Source: Agromyces cerinus (GTDB lineage Bacteria > Actinomycetota > Actinomycetes > Actinomycetales > Microbacteriaceae). Taken from it: a DNA stretch of 64,000 bases. The notes under the pieces were generated by a model that was not told where the DNA came from, made no database searches, and saw only the letters and a list, made by a program, of their open reading frames with translations. Shown here piece by piece: positions 1 through 8,958 of this stretch; position 1 is the first letter of the stretch, and every line of letters starts with the position of its first letter. Where the stretch lies: the NCBI RefSeq assembly GCF_016907835.1, contig NZ_JAFBCT010000001.1, positions 3,348,001-3,412,000 of the forward strand. The letters are read 5' to 3'. A program made the position numbers and the translations under genes.

Positions 1-224
1 ACTCCCCCGTACTGCTCGATCTCCCGGCGGCCCCGCTCGAGCAGGCTCGACGGGGGCAGGCCGTCATGGCCGAGCACCCCGTGCATGTGCTCCGCGACCC
101 CGTTCCTCGGATCGCCGGCGTCGAACACGATCACGCGGCGGCGGGCCCGGGCGAGTGAGAGCGCCGCGCTCAATCCGGCCGGACCGCCGCCCACCACCGC
201 GACATCGAACACATCGGCTGCCAT
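1..224 (-). CDS. NAD(P)/FAD-dependent oxidoreductase, thioredoxin-reductase-like (5' part only)
   Basis: Only the first ~74 residues are in the window; the gene runs off the left edge. The N-terminus reads FDVAVVGGGPAGLSAALSLA, the GxGxxG dinucleotide-binding fold of class II pyridine nucleotide-disulfide oxidoreductases, followed by a basic-then-acidic strand end (RRRVIVFDAGDPRN) that binds the FAD ribose. The pattern fits small thioredoxin-reductase-like proteins of Actinobacteria. The redox CxxC, if any, would lie outside the window, so the substrate cannot be stated. It is transcribed away from the large repeat protein at 363, sharing the 138-bp gap. Confidence 0.8.
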   Translation of the reverse strand, partial: MAADVFDVAVVGGGPAGLSAALSLARARRRVIVFDAGDPRNGVAEHMHGVLGHDGLPPSSLLERGRREIEQYGG

Positions 225-362
225 CTGCGTACCCTACGCTCACCGGGCGACGAAAAGCCTTCCTTGCCGACGCATCGATGTGGTGAAATCAGTGCACCCT
301 CGTTCAGTGCCGCAACGCCGCGACCGCGGGATCACCTCGACCCCCCGAGACCGTGGAGACCG

Positions 363-3300
363 ATGCCCGACCGCCGTTCCACAACGCATGAGCACAGGTT
401 CAACGCACTGATCGGCATAGTGCTCGCCCTCGTACTGAGTTTCACCGGGCTTCAGTCGGTGGAAGCATCCGCGATGGCGAACGGGGATTCCGACCCTGCA
501 TCTGGTGCGTCCGCGCTCACCACGACCGTCGCGCCGCAGTCGTCGGTTGCTGGCGTGGTTCGCGGCATCGACGGGCGGCCGCTCGGCGGAATGACCGTCT
601 GGTTGATGAGGAGCTCTGGTGGCGGCTCATTCGGGTACACCTACGACACCCAGACGACATCAGGCGGGGAGTACCGCTTCGAGGAGGTCGAGCCCGGGAT
701 CTACACCATCCGGTTCGTCGCACCCGCCGGATATGTCGGGGAGTGGTGGAACGACCAGGTGAACAGCACGACCGCGAACACGTTCGAGGTCGCGGCTGCA
801 TCCAGCGTCGACGGAATGGATGCCGTCCTCTCCACCGGCGCTTCGATCTCGGGAATCGTGACCGATCCGGACGACGTGCCCGTCGCGAGCGCGACCGTTC
901 AGCTCTACGGCATGGGGATGTTCGGCGGAGGCTGGATGGTACTGAAGACGGTCTCGACCGATGAGAACGGTGCGTATCGATTCACTGCAGTCGCGCCGGG
1001 ACAGAACTATGCCGTACACGTGTTGCCGCCGCCGGACTCCGACCTCGTCGAAGAGTGGTGGGACGACACACCGTACGAGTACTTCGCCACGCGTTTCGAC
1101 GTCGCCCGTGACGAGGTCATCGTCGGGGTCGACACGCAACTGCCGAAAGGAGGGCAGATCCACGGCACCGTGACCGACGAACTCGGCGCGCCCTTGGGCG
1201 GGGTGAGCGTTCACCTCGTCGGCGATGGCGATGGTCGATATGAGGAAATCACCGCGTACGCACGCACCGAGGCCAATGGCGAGTACGTCTTCGATCACCT
1301 CAAGGCGAGCACGTACCGGGTGGAGTTCACTCCTGCGAATGGGACGAACTTCCTGTCGGAATGGTGGGGAGGCTCCAGCGGGTATTCTTCGGCCCGAGCA
1401 TTCTCGCTCGACCCTGGGTCGATTCTCACGGACCTGGACGCCGATCTCGCCGTCGGCGGCTCGATCTCGGGCACGATCACCGGGCGCGATAACAAGCCGC
1501 TCATGGGAACCTCGGTCGAGTTGAGGAGTGCAGGACAGACCGAAACCGTCAAAACTGACGACAATGGCGACTACCGGATCGAGCGACTGCGCGGCGGCAG
1601 CTACACGCTGTCGTTCACCCCGAGACGCTCCGGTTACATGTGGGACACGTCGGATCACTTCATGGAGTGGTGGGTGGATGCGCCGACCGTGGCGGAGCGC
1701 ACGACACTCGACATCGCCGCAGGCCGGCACATCGGGGCCCTGGACGCACAGCTGACTCCGGAGTCGTCGATCTCGGGAACGATCACCGGGGCTGACGGGG
1801 TCGGCATGAGTGCCGACATCCGGTTGTACGCGCTTCGGGATGGTGGCCTCGAATACGTCTCGCGTGGGTATGTCCTGAGCGACGGGCGCTACTACTTCGA
1901 CGAGTTGCGGGCAGGGACCTACACCCTGAAGACCAGCGCGCCCGACCACCTGACGGAATGGTGGGAAGACGGTCTCGACGCGAGTTCGGCCGTGACATTC
2001 GAAATCGCAACCGGTCAGATCTCGACCGGCATGGACGTGCAACTCGCCTCCGGAGCATCGATCTCGGGAAACGTCGCCCTGTCGGACGGGATCCCGTTCA
2101 GCTCGGTGGTCCCCGCGGTCGTCGTCCACGACGAATCCGGACAGCAGACAATCGCGACAGCGTATCCGGACAAGAACGGCAACTTCAGTCTCCGAGGGCT
2201 TCGGGAAGGTGTGTACGCCATCGAATTCCGCGTACCTGCCGGCGCGGCGTTCGTCGGCGAGTGGTGGGACGACAGCCCCGATTCCGAGCACGCCGGTCGG
2301 ATCACGCTCGCGGCCGACCAAGCCGTCGTCGGTATCGACGCGAAACTCGCGCCAGTGGTCAAGCTCGGCTTTCCGAGCGTTTCCGGCACGACAACGGTCG
2401 GTTCGACGCTCACCGCATCTGCTTCAGTCGACCCCGCCACCGCGGTCGTGTCGTACCAATGGCTCGCAGACGGAACAGTCATCTCCGGCGCCACAGAGAA
2501 AACCCTCATCGTCGATCCGGACCTGCTCGGCATGACCATCTCGGTGAGCATCACGGCGACCGCGCTCGGATACGGTACGGCAGCGAAGACGTCGCGGCCG
2601 ACGGAACCGGTCGGCCCGGGCACATTGACGACATCGACGCCCACCATCAGCGGCACCGCTGCCACAGGCTCCACGCTGACGGTGACGCCGGGGACTTGGA
2701 GCGCCGGAACATCGTTCGACCACCAATGGTTCGCCGACGGATCGGCGATCCGCGATGCGACGCAGCCGACGCTCGCGCTCACGAGTGACCATGCCGGCAA
2801 ACAGATCACCGTCCAGGTCACCGGGTCACTGGCCGGCTACGCGACGATCGCCAAGACCTCGCCTGCCACCGGCAAGGTGTTCCTCGCCCCGACGCCGACC
2901 ATCACCGGAACCACCGTGGTCGGAGCCACGCTCACCGCAGCGCCCGGCACCTGGACGACCGGCACCACCCTCAAGTACCAGTGGTACGCATCCGGAACCG
3001 CGATCACCGGCGCCACGGCGAAGACGTTCAAGCTGACGAGCGCCCAAGCCGGCAAGCAGGTCACCGTGCGCGTCACCGGATCGCTGACCGCCTACCCGAT
3101 GACCTCGCGGACCTCAGCGGCGACCCTCAAGGTCGCGACCGTCGGGTCGCCGACGATCTCGGGTGCGGCCGCCACGGGAGCGACGCTCACCGCGAAGCCC
3201 GGCACCTGGACCACCGGGACCACGTTCACCTACCAGTGGTACGCCGACGGCACCGCGATCTCTGGGGCGACCGCATCGACGTTCACACCCGCACCGGCGC

Positions 3301-4427
3301 AGGCGGGCAGGCAGCTCACCGTAAGAGTCACCGGATCACTGGCCGGCTACGCGACGATCGCCAAGCTCTCGCCTGCGACCGGCAAGGTCTACCTCTCACC
3401 GACGCCGACCCTCACCGGAACCACCGCCGTCGGATCGACCCTCACCGCATCCGCGGGAACCTGGACGACCGGATCGACGCTCAAGTACCAGTGGTACGCC
3501 AACGGCACCGCGATCACCGGCGCCACCGCGAAGACGTTCAAGCTGACGACCACCCAAGCCGGCAAGCAGATCACCGTGCGCGTCACCGGATCACTGACCG
3601 CCTACCCGACGAGCTCACGCACCTCAGCAGCGACCCTCAAGGTCGCGACCGTCGGGTCACCGACGATCTCCGGTGCGGCCGCGACAGGGGCGACGCTCAC
3701 CGCGAAGCCCGGCACCTGGACCACCGGAACGACGTTCACCTACCAGTGGTACTCCAACGGCACCGCGATCTCTGGCGCGACCGCATCGACGTTCACACCC
3801 GCATCGGCGCAGGCGGGCAGGCAGCTCACCGTAAGAGTCACCGGGTCACTGGCCGGCTACGCGACGATCGCCAAGACCTCGCCTGCCACCGGCAAGGTGT
3901 TCCTCGCCCCGACGCCGACCATCACCGGAACCACCGTGGTCGGAGCCACGCTCACCGCAGCGCCCGGCACCTGGACGACCGGCACCACCCTCAAATACCA
4001 GTGGTACGCATCCGGAACCGCGATCACCGGCGCCACGGCGAAGACGTTCAAGCTGACGAGCGCCCAAGCCGGCAAGCAGGTCACCGTGCGCGTCACCGGA
4101 TCGCTGACCGCCTACCCGACGACCTCGCGGACCTCAGCGGCGACCCTCAAGGTCGCGACCGTCGGGTCACCGACGATCTCGGGTGCGGCCGCCACGGGAG
4201 CGACGCTCACCGCGAAGCCCGGCACCTGGACCACCGGGACCACGTTCACCTACCAGTGGTACGCCGACGGCACCGCAATCTCAGGGGCGACGTCCGCGAG
4301 CTTCGTCCCGACCGCAGATCAGCTCGGCCAGCAACTGTCGGTCCGCGTGACCGGAAGCCTGGTGGGCTACCCGACCGTCACCGCGACGAGCACCTCCACG
4401 CCGAAGGTCGTCGAAGTCGTCCCGTAG
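363..4427 (+). CDS. Large secreted multi-domain protein: six carboxypeptidase-regulatory-like repeats plus eight Ig-like repeats
   Basis: About 1354 residues. I place the start at ATG 363 because GTGGAG lies just upstream and the product then begins with a Sec signal (hydrophobic IGIVLALVLSFTGL, cleavage near EASA), whereas an upstream in-frame ATG at 264 gives a poor N-terminus. Residues ~59-664 hold six ~100-residue prealbumin-like domains (SISG(T/I)(I/V)T... then GxYxF), each carrying a conserved EWW motif near its end. Residues ~665-1354 hold eight ~85-residue Ig-like repeats with YQWYA(D/S)GTAI and TVRVTGSL motifs, alternating between two subtypes. There is no LPXTG, membrane anchor or enzyme motif, so it is probably a surface or matrix protein (inference). 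EWW-bearing repeats occur in actinobacterial surface proteins; the function is unknown. Confidence 0.85.
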   Translation: MPDRRSTTHEHRFNALIGIVLALVLSFTGLQSVEASAMANGDSDPASGASALTTTVAPQSSVAGVVRGIDGRPLGGMTVWLMRSSGGGSFGYTYDTQTTSGGEYRFEEVEPGIYTIRFVAPAGYVGEWWNDQVNSTTANTFEVAAASSVDGMDAVLSTGASISGIVTDPDDVPVASATVQLYGMGMFGGGWMVLKTVSTDENGAYRFTAVAPGQNYAVHVLPPPDSDLVEEWWDDTPYEYFATRFDVARDEVIVGVDTQLPKGGQIHGTVTDELGAPLGGVSVHLVGDGDGRYEEITAYARTEANGEYVFDHLKASTYRVEFTPANGTNFLSEWWGGSSGYSSARAFSLDPGSILTDLDADLAVGGSISGTITGRDNKPLMGTSVELRSAGQTETVKTDDNGDYRIERLRGGSYTLSFTPRRSGYMWDTSDHFMEWWVDAPTVAERTTLDIAAGRHIGALDAQLTPESSISGTITGADGVGMSADIRLYALRDGGLEYVSRGYVLSDGRYYFDELRAGTYTLKTSAPDHLTEWWEDGLDASSAVTFEIATGQISTGMDVQLASGASISGNVALSDGIPFSSVVPAVVVHDESGQQTIATAYPDKNGNFSLRGLREGVYAIEFRVPAGAAFVGEWWDDSPDSEHAGRITLAADQAVVGIDAKLAPVVKLGFPSVSGTTTVGSTLTASASVDPATAVVSYQWLADGTVISGATEKTLIVDPDLLGMTISVSITATALGYGTAAKTSRPTEPVGPGTLTTSTPTISGTAATGSTLTVTPGTWSAGTSFDHQWFADGSAIRDATQPTLALTSDHAGKQITVQVTGSLAGYATIAKTSPATGKVFLAPTPTITGTTVVGATLTAAPGTWTTGTTLKYQWYASGTAITGATAKTFKLTSAQAGKQVTVRVTGSLTAYPMTSRTSAATLKVATVGSPTISGAAATGATLTAKPGTWTTGTTFTYQWYADGTAISGATASTFTPAPAQAGRQLTVRVTGSLAGYATIAKLSPATGKVYLSPTPTLTGTTAVGSTLTASAGTWTTGSTLKYQWYANGTAITGATAKTFKLTTTQAGKQITVRVTGSLTAYPTSSRTSAATLKVATVGSPTISGAAATGATLTAKPGTWTTGTTFTYQWYSNGTAISGATASTFTPASAQAGRQLTVRVTGSLAGYATIAKTSPATGKVFLAPTPTITGTTVVGATLTAAPGTWTTGTTLKYQWYASGTAITGATAKTFKLTSAQAGKQVTVRVTGSLTAYPTTSRTSAATLKVATVGSPTISGAAATGATLTAKPGTWTTGTTFTYQWYADGTAISGATSASFVPTADQLGQQLSVRVTGSLVGYPTVTATSTSTPKVVEVVP
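2356..4427 (+). repeat. Tandem Ig-like repeat array with a near-identical 1020-bp-spaced duplication
   Basis: Eight repeats of about 255 bp encode Ig-like domains. Repeats 3-8 alternate between two subtypes, forming a ~510-bp higher-order unit. The stretch about 2818-3256 recurs at 3838-4276 with only three mismatches by eye, while the intervening unit is more diverged, which indicates recent intragenic duplication or gene conversion. Confidence 0.85.
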
Positions 4428-4461
4428 ACCCATCGGTGCGACGACGCGGCGCGGCGCCGGC

Positions 4462-5034
4462 TCAGCCGCGCGCCGCGGGCGCCGTGGTGTTCAGCGTCGC
4501 GAGGATGCCGGCGGCGACCTCGTCGCGCGAACGCTCGGGTTCGAACACGAGCCATTCGAGCCCGGCCAGGAGCACCGCCCCGAAGACACTCGACGCCATG
4601 ATGCCCGCACGGCCCGCCGGGACATCCGTCTCGTCGATCGCTTCCTCGAACACGGCGAGCGCCTCGTGACGCAGCGCGAACAGCGTCTCCTGCCAGGCCC
4701 GGTCGGTGCGGAAGATCTCGGACGCCATGAGCTTCGCGAGCGGGGCGTTCGCGGCGATCCGGTCGAGCAGCTGACGCACGAGCGCCTCGATCGCCGGCCA
4801 GCCGCGCAGCTCGCCCTTGGCCGTGCGGAGGGAGTCGGCGAGCGCGCCGACCCCCTCCTGCAGCATGGCCTCGAACAGCTGGTCCTTCGAGCTGAAGTTG
4901 TAGTACAGACTGCCCTTCGCGACCCCGGCGAGCTCTGCGACCTCGTCCATGGTCGTGCCGGTGATGCCCTTCGTCGCCGCCAGCTCGAGCGCGGCGTCGA
5001 GGATGGCGCGCTTGGTGGTGTTCGCGCGGGCCAT
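4462..5034 (-). CDS. TetR/AcrR-family transcriptional regulator
   Basis: 190 residues. The N-terminal helix-turn-helix is clear: ILDAALELAATKGITGTTMD, then VAELAGVAKGSLYYNFSSKD. The C-terminal ligand domain is diverged, as usual. ATG 5034 is chosen because GGAGGAG lies five bases upstream and it starts just before the HTH; the longer frame would extend into the upstream gene. It is the last gene of a three-gene operon, 14 bp after the YhgE/Pip gene, so it very likely autoregulates the ABC/YhgE pair through the palindrome at 7885-7898. The inducer is unknown. Confidence 0.92.
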   Translation of the reverse strand: MARANTTKRAILDAALELAATKGITGTTMDEVAELAGVAKGSLYYNFSSKDQLFEAMLQEGVGALADSLRTAKGELRGWPAIEALVRQLLDRIAANAPLAKLMASEIFRTDRAWQETLFALRHEALAVFEEAIDETDVPAGRAGIMASSVFGAVLLAGLEWLVFEPERSRDEVAAGILATLNTTAPAARG

Positions 5035-5048
5035 GGTCGCTCCTCCGG

Positions 5049-7133
5049 TCAGATCGCGAGCTCGGGGTGCAGGCGGCTGACGCTCCACATCCGCTGCTTG
5101 CCGGCGCTCCACGCGCTGATCGCGAGCGAGCCGACGAGGATGCCGGCCATCACGAGCACCGAGAGCCACAGTCTAGAGTCCACGCCGCCGGTGATGAGCT
5201 CGCGCAGGCCGCTCACCACGTAGGAGGCGGGCATGAACGGGTGCAGCACCTGGAAGAACTCGGGCGTCGTCTCGACGGGGTAGGTGCCGCCCGAGGAGCT
5301 GAGCTGCAGCATGAGCAGCACGAGGCTCACCACCCGACCCGCCGCGGTGCCGAGCACGATGATGAACATCTGCTGCAGGGCGAGGAACGCGAGGGTCACG
5401 AGGTAGATGAACGCCGAGGTGCCGAGCCAGTACGCCGGCTCGAGACCGATGCCGTAGACCAGCACGAGCACCATGATCACGACCTGGCCGAGGCCGATCG
5501 CCATCGCCGGCAGGAACCCGGTCATCACGGCGCGCAGTCCGCTCGCCGAGGCTGCGAGCGCCCGGGTCGGCAGTGCGCGCAGGATGAGCCACGTGATGAG
5601 CCCGCCGACGAAGGCCGCGAGCGCGATGAAGAACGGTGCGAAGCCCTCGCCGAAGCTCTTCGACTCGTTCTGCCAGCTCTGATCGAGCTGCACCGGCGCG
5701 GCCGAGACGGCGGCCTTCGCCTCGATGTCGGCGGTGCTCATCTGCGGAGCCGCTTCGGCGCCCTCGCCGAGCGCGTCGGCGAGGGTTCGGCTGCCGTCCG
5801 AGAGCTTCGTCGCACCCGAGGCGAGCGCGGTGCCACCGTCGGCGAGCTGCCCGGTGCCGCTCACGAGGTCGTCGGTGCCGGAGCTGAGGGCGGCGGCGCC
5901 GCTCGCGATGGTCTGGGCTCCGGATGCCGCTTCGCCCGACTTGGTCGAGAGGGTCGACGCGCCGTCGCTCACCTGGGCGGCGCCGGCGGCGAGCTCGGCG
6001 GCCTTCGGCGACCCGGCGGTGAGCCCGGCCGACAGCTGGTCGACGGCCCCGGCGTACTGGGTGCTGAGTCCCGCGTACCCCTGCACGGTCGGCAGTGCGG
6101 CCTGGGCGGCGCCGTCGACGCCGGCGGCGATCGCCTGGATCTCGGCGAGGCGGGCGGTCACGTCGACGGAGTCCGCCTGCTCCCCCGCGAGGTCGGCCTC
6201 GAGGGTCGCGATCCTCGACGAGAGCAGGGCGGTGCCCTGGGTGAGCTCTCCGGTCTTCGTCGCGATTCCGGTCGCACCGTCGGCGAGACCGTGCGCCTTC
6301 TCGGCGAGCACGGCGGCGCCGCTCGCGGCGTCGGCCACCTTGCCGGAGAGTTCGGCCGCGCCATCCGACACCCGGGTCGCCCCGGCCGAGAGCGTGCCGG
6401 CGCCCGAGGCGAGCTGCTCGAGACCGTCGGCGAGGGTGCCGGTGCCGTCGGCGAGCTGCACCGCGCCGGCGTCGATCGCGTCGGCGCCGGTGGCGAGGTC
6501 GCCGAGGCCGACGACGAGGCGGCCTGCGCCGTCGTTCGCGGTCGCGATGCCGTCAGCGAGGGTGCTCGCGCCGTCAGCGGCCGAGCGGATGCCCGCGCCG
6601 GCGTCGTTCAGGCCGATGAGCATCGCGTCGGCGGTCTGCTGACCGACCTGCTCGGCCACGGTGTCGCGCAACTGGACCATGGCCTGCTGACCGAGGGTAG
6701 AGGCGAGGAAGCTGTTGGAGTCGTTGTACTCGACTTCGACGGTCGCGGGCCTCGGGTCGTCGGTGCCGACCGAGACGGCGCTGGCCGAGAAGTCTGTCGG
6801 GATCGTGACGGCGAAGTAGTAGTCGCCGTCGGTCACGCCGGTCGTGGCGTCCGCGGCATCGGTGACCTGCCAGTCGAGGTCTGCCCGGCTCGTGAGCTCG
6901 TCGACGAGGTCGTCACCCGCGGTGATCGCCTCGCCGTCGCTGCTCGCGCCCGTGTCCTCGTTCACGATGGCGACGGGGAGGTTCTTCATCTCGTCGGTCG
7001 GGGCCCAGAACGCCCAGAGGTAGAGCGCGCCGTAGATGAGCGGGATGAAGAGGAGCACGACGAGCGCGATCTTGGGCAGCGTGCCCTTGCCGAAGCGGCG
7101 GAGCTCGGTGCCGGAGGAGAGGAAGGCGAACAT
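5049..7133 (-). CDS. YhgE/Pip-family membrane protein (ABC-2-type efflux component)
   Basis: 694 residues. One N-terminal membrane segment (IALVVLLFIPLIYGALYLWA) is followed by the family's conserved VAIVNEDTG motif, a long extracytoplasmic region rich in heptad-like LADGxxxLxxG repeats (residues ~180-480) and about five C-terminal membrane segments. This is the YhgE/Pip architecture, related to ABC-2 permeases and to type VII-associated and phage-infection proteins. Its ATG overlaps the stop of the upstream ATPase gene (TGATG), implying translational coupling and a stoichiometric complex. The likely role is efflux of a hydrophobic or toxic compound, controlled by the TetR protein encoded next. 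The substrate is unknown. Confidence 0.9.
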   Translation of the reverse strand: MFAFLSSGTELRRFGKGTLPKIALVVLLFIPLIYGALYLWAFWAPTDEMKNLPVAIVNEDTGASSDGEAITAGDDLVDELTSRADLDWQVTDAADATTGVTDGDYYFAVTIPTDFSASAVSVGTDDPRPATVEVEYNDSNSFLASTLGQQAMVQLRDTVAEQVGQQTADAMLIGLNDAGAGIRSAADGASTLADGIATANDGAGRLVVGLGDLATGADAIDAGAVQLADGTGTLADGLEQLASGAGTLSAGATRVSDGAAELSGKVADAASGAAVLAEKAHGLADGATGIATKTGELTQGTALLSSRIATLEADLAGEQADSVDVTARLAEIQAIAAGVDGAAQAALPTVQGYAGLSTQYAGAVDQLSAGLTAGSPKAAELAAGAAQVSDGASTLSTKSGEAASGAQTIASGAAALSSGTDDLVSGTGQLADGGTALASGATKLSDGSRTLADALGEGAEAAPQMSTADIEAKAAVSAAPVQLDQSWQNESKSFGEGFAPFFIALAAFVGGLITWLILRALPTRALAASASGLRAVMTGFLPAMAIGLGQVVIMVLVLVYGIGLEPAYWLGTSAFIYLVTLAFLALQQMFIIVLGTAAGRVVSLVLLMLQLSSSGGTYPVETTPEFFQVLHPFMPASYVVSGLRELITGGVDSRLWLSVLVMAGILVGSLAISAWSAGKQRMWSVSRLHPELAI

Positions 7134-7864
7134 CAGGCGTGCTCCAGGATGAGGTCGAGGGCGTCGGGGTCGGCGGCTGCCGGAACCTCGGGCGCGGTGA
7201 TGGTGAGGTCGAAGGCGAGCGGGGCGATGCCGAGCTCGTTCCAGATGGCGGTGTCGGGCGCAGCAGCGGATGCCACGACGGCGGTGCCCGCTCGGGTGAT
7301 CGCGTCGAGGCGCTGCCAGAGCGCACGCCGGGCCGCAGGCGACTGCAGCTGCTCGATCTGGTCGAAGAAGAGCATCTCGGGCTCGCTCATCATCGCGAGG
7401 GCGATGCGCAGCAGCACGGTCTGCACCTCGTCGAGGTCCCAGATGACGGTGTCGGTCGACGGCAGCGGCACCTCGCCGAAGACCGGAGTGAGCACGCGGC
7501 GGAGCTCGGCGTCGTCGGTGCGGCGCACGATCGCCCACCACGGCGAGATCCACGCGGCACGCTCGCGGATGGCGGCGCCGACGGTGACCGACTCCTCGAG
7601 GGTGTCGATGCCCTGGAACCCCGCGATCGCGGTGGCTCGCTGCACCGGTCGGGCACGACGGGGCAGCTCGTAGCCGAGCACCTCCGCGGTGCCGCTCGAG
7701 GGCTTCATACGGCCCGCGAGCGTGAGCAGCAGGCACGTGCGGCCGCTGCCGGCGGGGCCGTGCAGCACGGTCAGGCCGCGGTCGGCGACGAGGTTCACGG
7801 GGCCGTAGACGGGGCCGCGCTTGGAGTGGAGGGCGAGTTCGTGCGCCCGCACGATGATCGACAC
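7133..7864 (-). CDS. ABC-transporter ATPase-like protein with degenerate nucleotide-binding motifs
   Basis: 243 residues starting at GTG 7864, with AAGGA six bases upstream; an in-frame ATG at 7924 would put the operator inside the gene. The fold is ABC-like: a P-loop-like GPAGSGRT (the usual invariant Lys is Arg), a hydrophobic Walker-B-like strand MLFFDQIEQ (Gln where the catalytic Glu normally follows Asp), and no LSGGQ; that position reads LDEVQTVLLRIALAMM. The changes affect every catalytic signature, suggesting weak or regulatory ATP use, or a dimer with another ATPase. The gene is translationally coupled to the YhgE/Pip gene. Related degenerate ATPases next to YhgE genes may be a family trait; I cannot test that here. 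Confidence 0.8.
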   Translation of the reverse strand: MSIIVRAHELALHSKRGPVYGPVNLVADRGLTVLHGPAGSGRTCLLLTLAGRMKPSSGTAEVLGYELPRRARPVQRATAIAGFQGIDTLEESVTVGAAIRERAAWISPWWAIVRRTDDAELRRVLTPVFGEVPLPSTDTVIWDLDEVQTVLLRIALAMMSEPEMLFFDQIEQLQSPAARRALWQRLDAITRAGTAVVASAAAPDTAIWNELGIAPLAFDLTITAPEVPAAADPDALDLILEHA

Positions 7865-7884
7865 GATGCATCCTTCGGATTTGT

Positions 7885-7898
7885 ACTGACTAGTCAGT
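7885..7898. promoter_or_regulatory. Perfect 14-bp palindromic operator for the TetR/YhgE operon
   Basis: ACTGACTAGTCAGT is a perfect palindrome 20 bp upstream of the GTG of the ATPase gene and is the only strong dyad in the promoter region. Its size and centre (TGACTAGTCA) are typical of TetR-family operators, so the TetR protein at 4462-5034 is the obvious ligand. Confidence 0.75.
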
Positions 7899-7943
7899 TT
7901 AGATCGGAGATGCGAGATTGGCAACCCAGCAGGGTCGCCGCTT

Positions 7944-8846
7944 CTAGGCGATGGCGCTGGAACGGGCTCGCGGCGGGCTCCCGCGCCACGGCAGCGACGG
8001 CGCCCCGCCGACCTCGACCTCCACGCCGAGGAGCGCGCCGTCGGCGTCGCCCGGATCCGACAGCCCGATGCTCGCCGTCGTGATCACGAGCAGCCGGTCG
8101 ACGAGCGCGACGGCCGTGGGCCGCTTCGACGGGAGCCCGATCGTCTCGAGCAGCACGCCGTGCGGCGAGTAGCGACGCACCTCCGCGGCATCCCAGACCG
8201 CGACCCAGAGCATTCCCTCGAGGTCGATGGCCATGCCGTCGGGGTTGCCGCCCTCGACCCGGCACACCGTTCGCCGATTGCCGAGCGTGCCGTCGGGCGC
8301 GACATCGAAGGCCTCGATGCTGCGGTGCGGCAGCGTGTCGATGTAGTACAGCGTCTCGCCGGTGCGATCGAAGGCGAGCCCGTTGGAGACCGTCACGCCG
8401 CCCAGCCGCTCGGTCGCCACGCCGTCGGGGTCGATGCTCCACAGCGCGCAGTGCGGCTGTCGGGGCATCGACTGGCTGCCGACCCAGAACCGACCGGTCG
8501 GATCGCAGCCGCCGTCGTTCATGTAGTCGTCGCCCGAGGCGATGTCGACGGCGATCGGCGAGACGACCCCGTCGTCGCCCACGTGCACGACGCCGCGATC
8601 GACGGCGACGGCCCAGCCGGCCCCGGATTCGGCGAGCGGCACGGGCGCGCCGACCTTCGCGCCGACGGCGACGGCGGCGCCCGGCACGACCATTCCCCCG
8701 TCGAGCCGCCCGCGGTGGAACGAACCGGTCGACATGTCGATCCACCCGAGACCGCCGTCCCGACTGTCCCAGCGGGGCGACTCGGCCTGGACGTATCGCT
8801 CGGCGGAGATGATCTCGACGTTTCGCGAGGGCGTTGAGTGCGACAT
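7944..8846 (-). CDS. SMP-30/gluconolactonase/LRE-family lactonase
   Basis: 300 residues, the normal size for the six-bladed beta-propeller lactonases. Family metal-site motifs are visible: AESPRWD near the N-terminus (metal-binding Glu), VSNGLAFD (Asn) and PDGMAIDLEG (Asp). The expected reaction is hydrolysis of a sugar-acid lactone to the free acid in the cytoplasm; there is no signal peptide. GGAGGA sits eight bases before ATG 8846. It is divergent from the aldolase/dehydrogenase pair at 8959-10592 and can supply the lactonase step of the same oxidative pathway. The precise lactone is not determined by sequence. Confidence 0.88.
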   Translation of the reverse strand: MSHSTPSRNVEIISAERYVQAESPRWDSRDGGLGWIDMSTGSFHRGRLDGGMVVPGAAVAVGAKVGAPVPLAESGAGWAVAVDRGVVHVGDDGVVSPIAVDIASGDDYMNDGGCDPTGRFWVGSQSMPRQPHCALWSIDPDGVATERLGGVTVSNGLAFDRTGETLYYIDTLPHRSIEAFDVAPDGTLGNRRTVCRVEGGNPDGMAIDLEGMLWVAVWDAAEVRRYSPHGVLLETIGLPSKRPTAVALVDRLLVITTASIGLSDPGDADGALLGVEVEVGGAPSLPWRGSPPRARSSAIA

Positions 8847-8958
8847 CCGTGTCTTCCTCCGGTGGTGGTGTTACCCGATATGTGGCAGGCTATCTCACAA
8901 TATGAATGTCAGTTGCGAGACTGGCAGAAGCAACGACGCTGAAGTGAGGAACTGGCCA
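8847..8958. promoter_or_regulatory. Divergent promoter region, lactonase/aldolase
   Basis: This 112-bp gap between two divergent catabolic genes is noticeably AT-richer in the middle (8874-8905). It contains an imperfect dyad, ATATGTGG...CTCACAATAT, that could be a regulator site. I see no unambiguous -35/-10 pair. Confidence 0.4.

Noticed and set aside
5067..7673. 868-codon plus-strand frame opposite YhgE/Pip and the ATPase gene
   Set aside because: Low-complexity Glu/Arg/Gly product typical of antisense to a GC-rich gene; no start signal.
7865..7924. Upstream ATG 7924 as start of the ATPase gene
   Set aside because: It would place the TetR palindrome within the coding sequence; GTG 7864 has a proper ribosome site.
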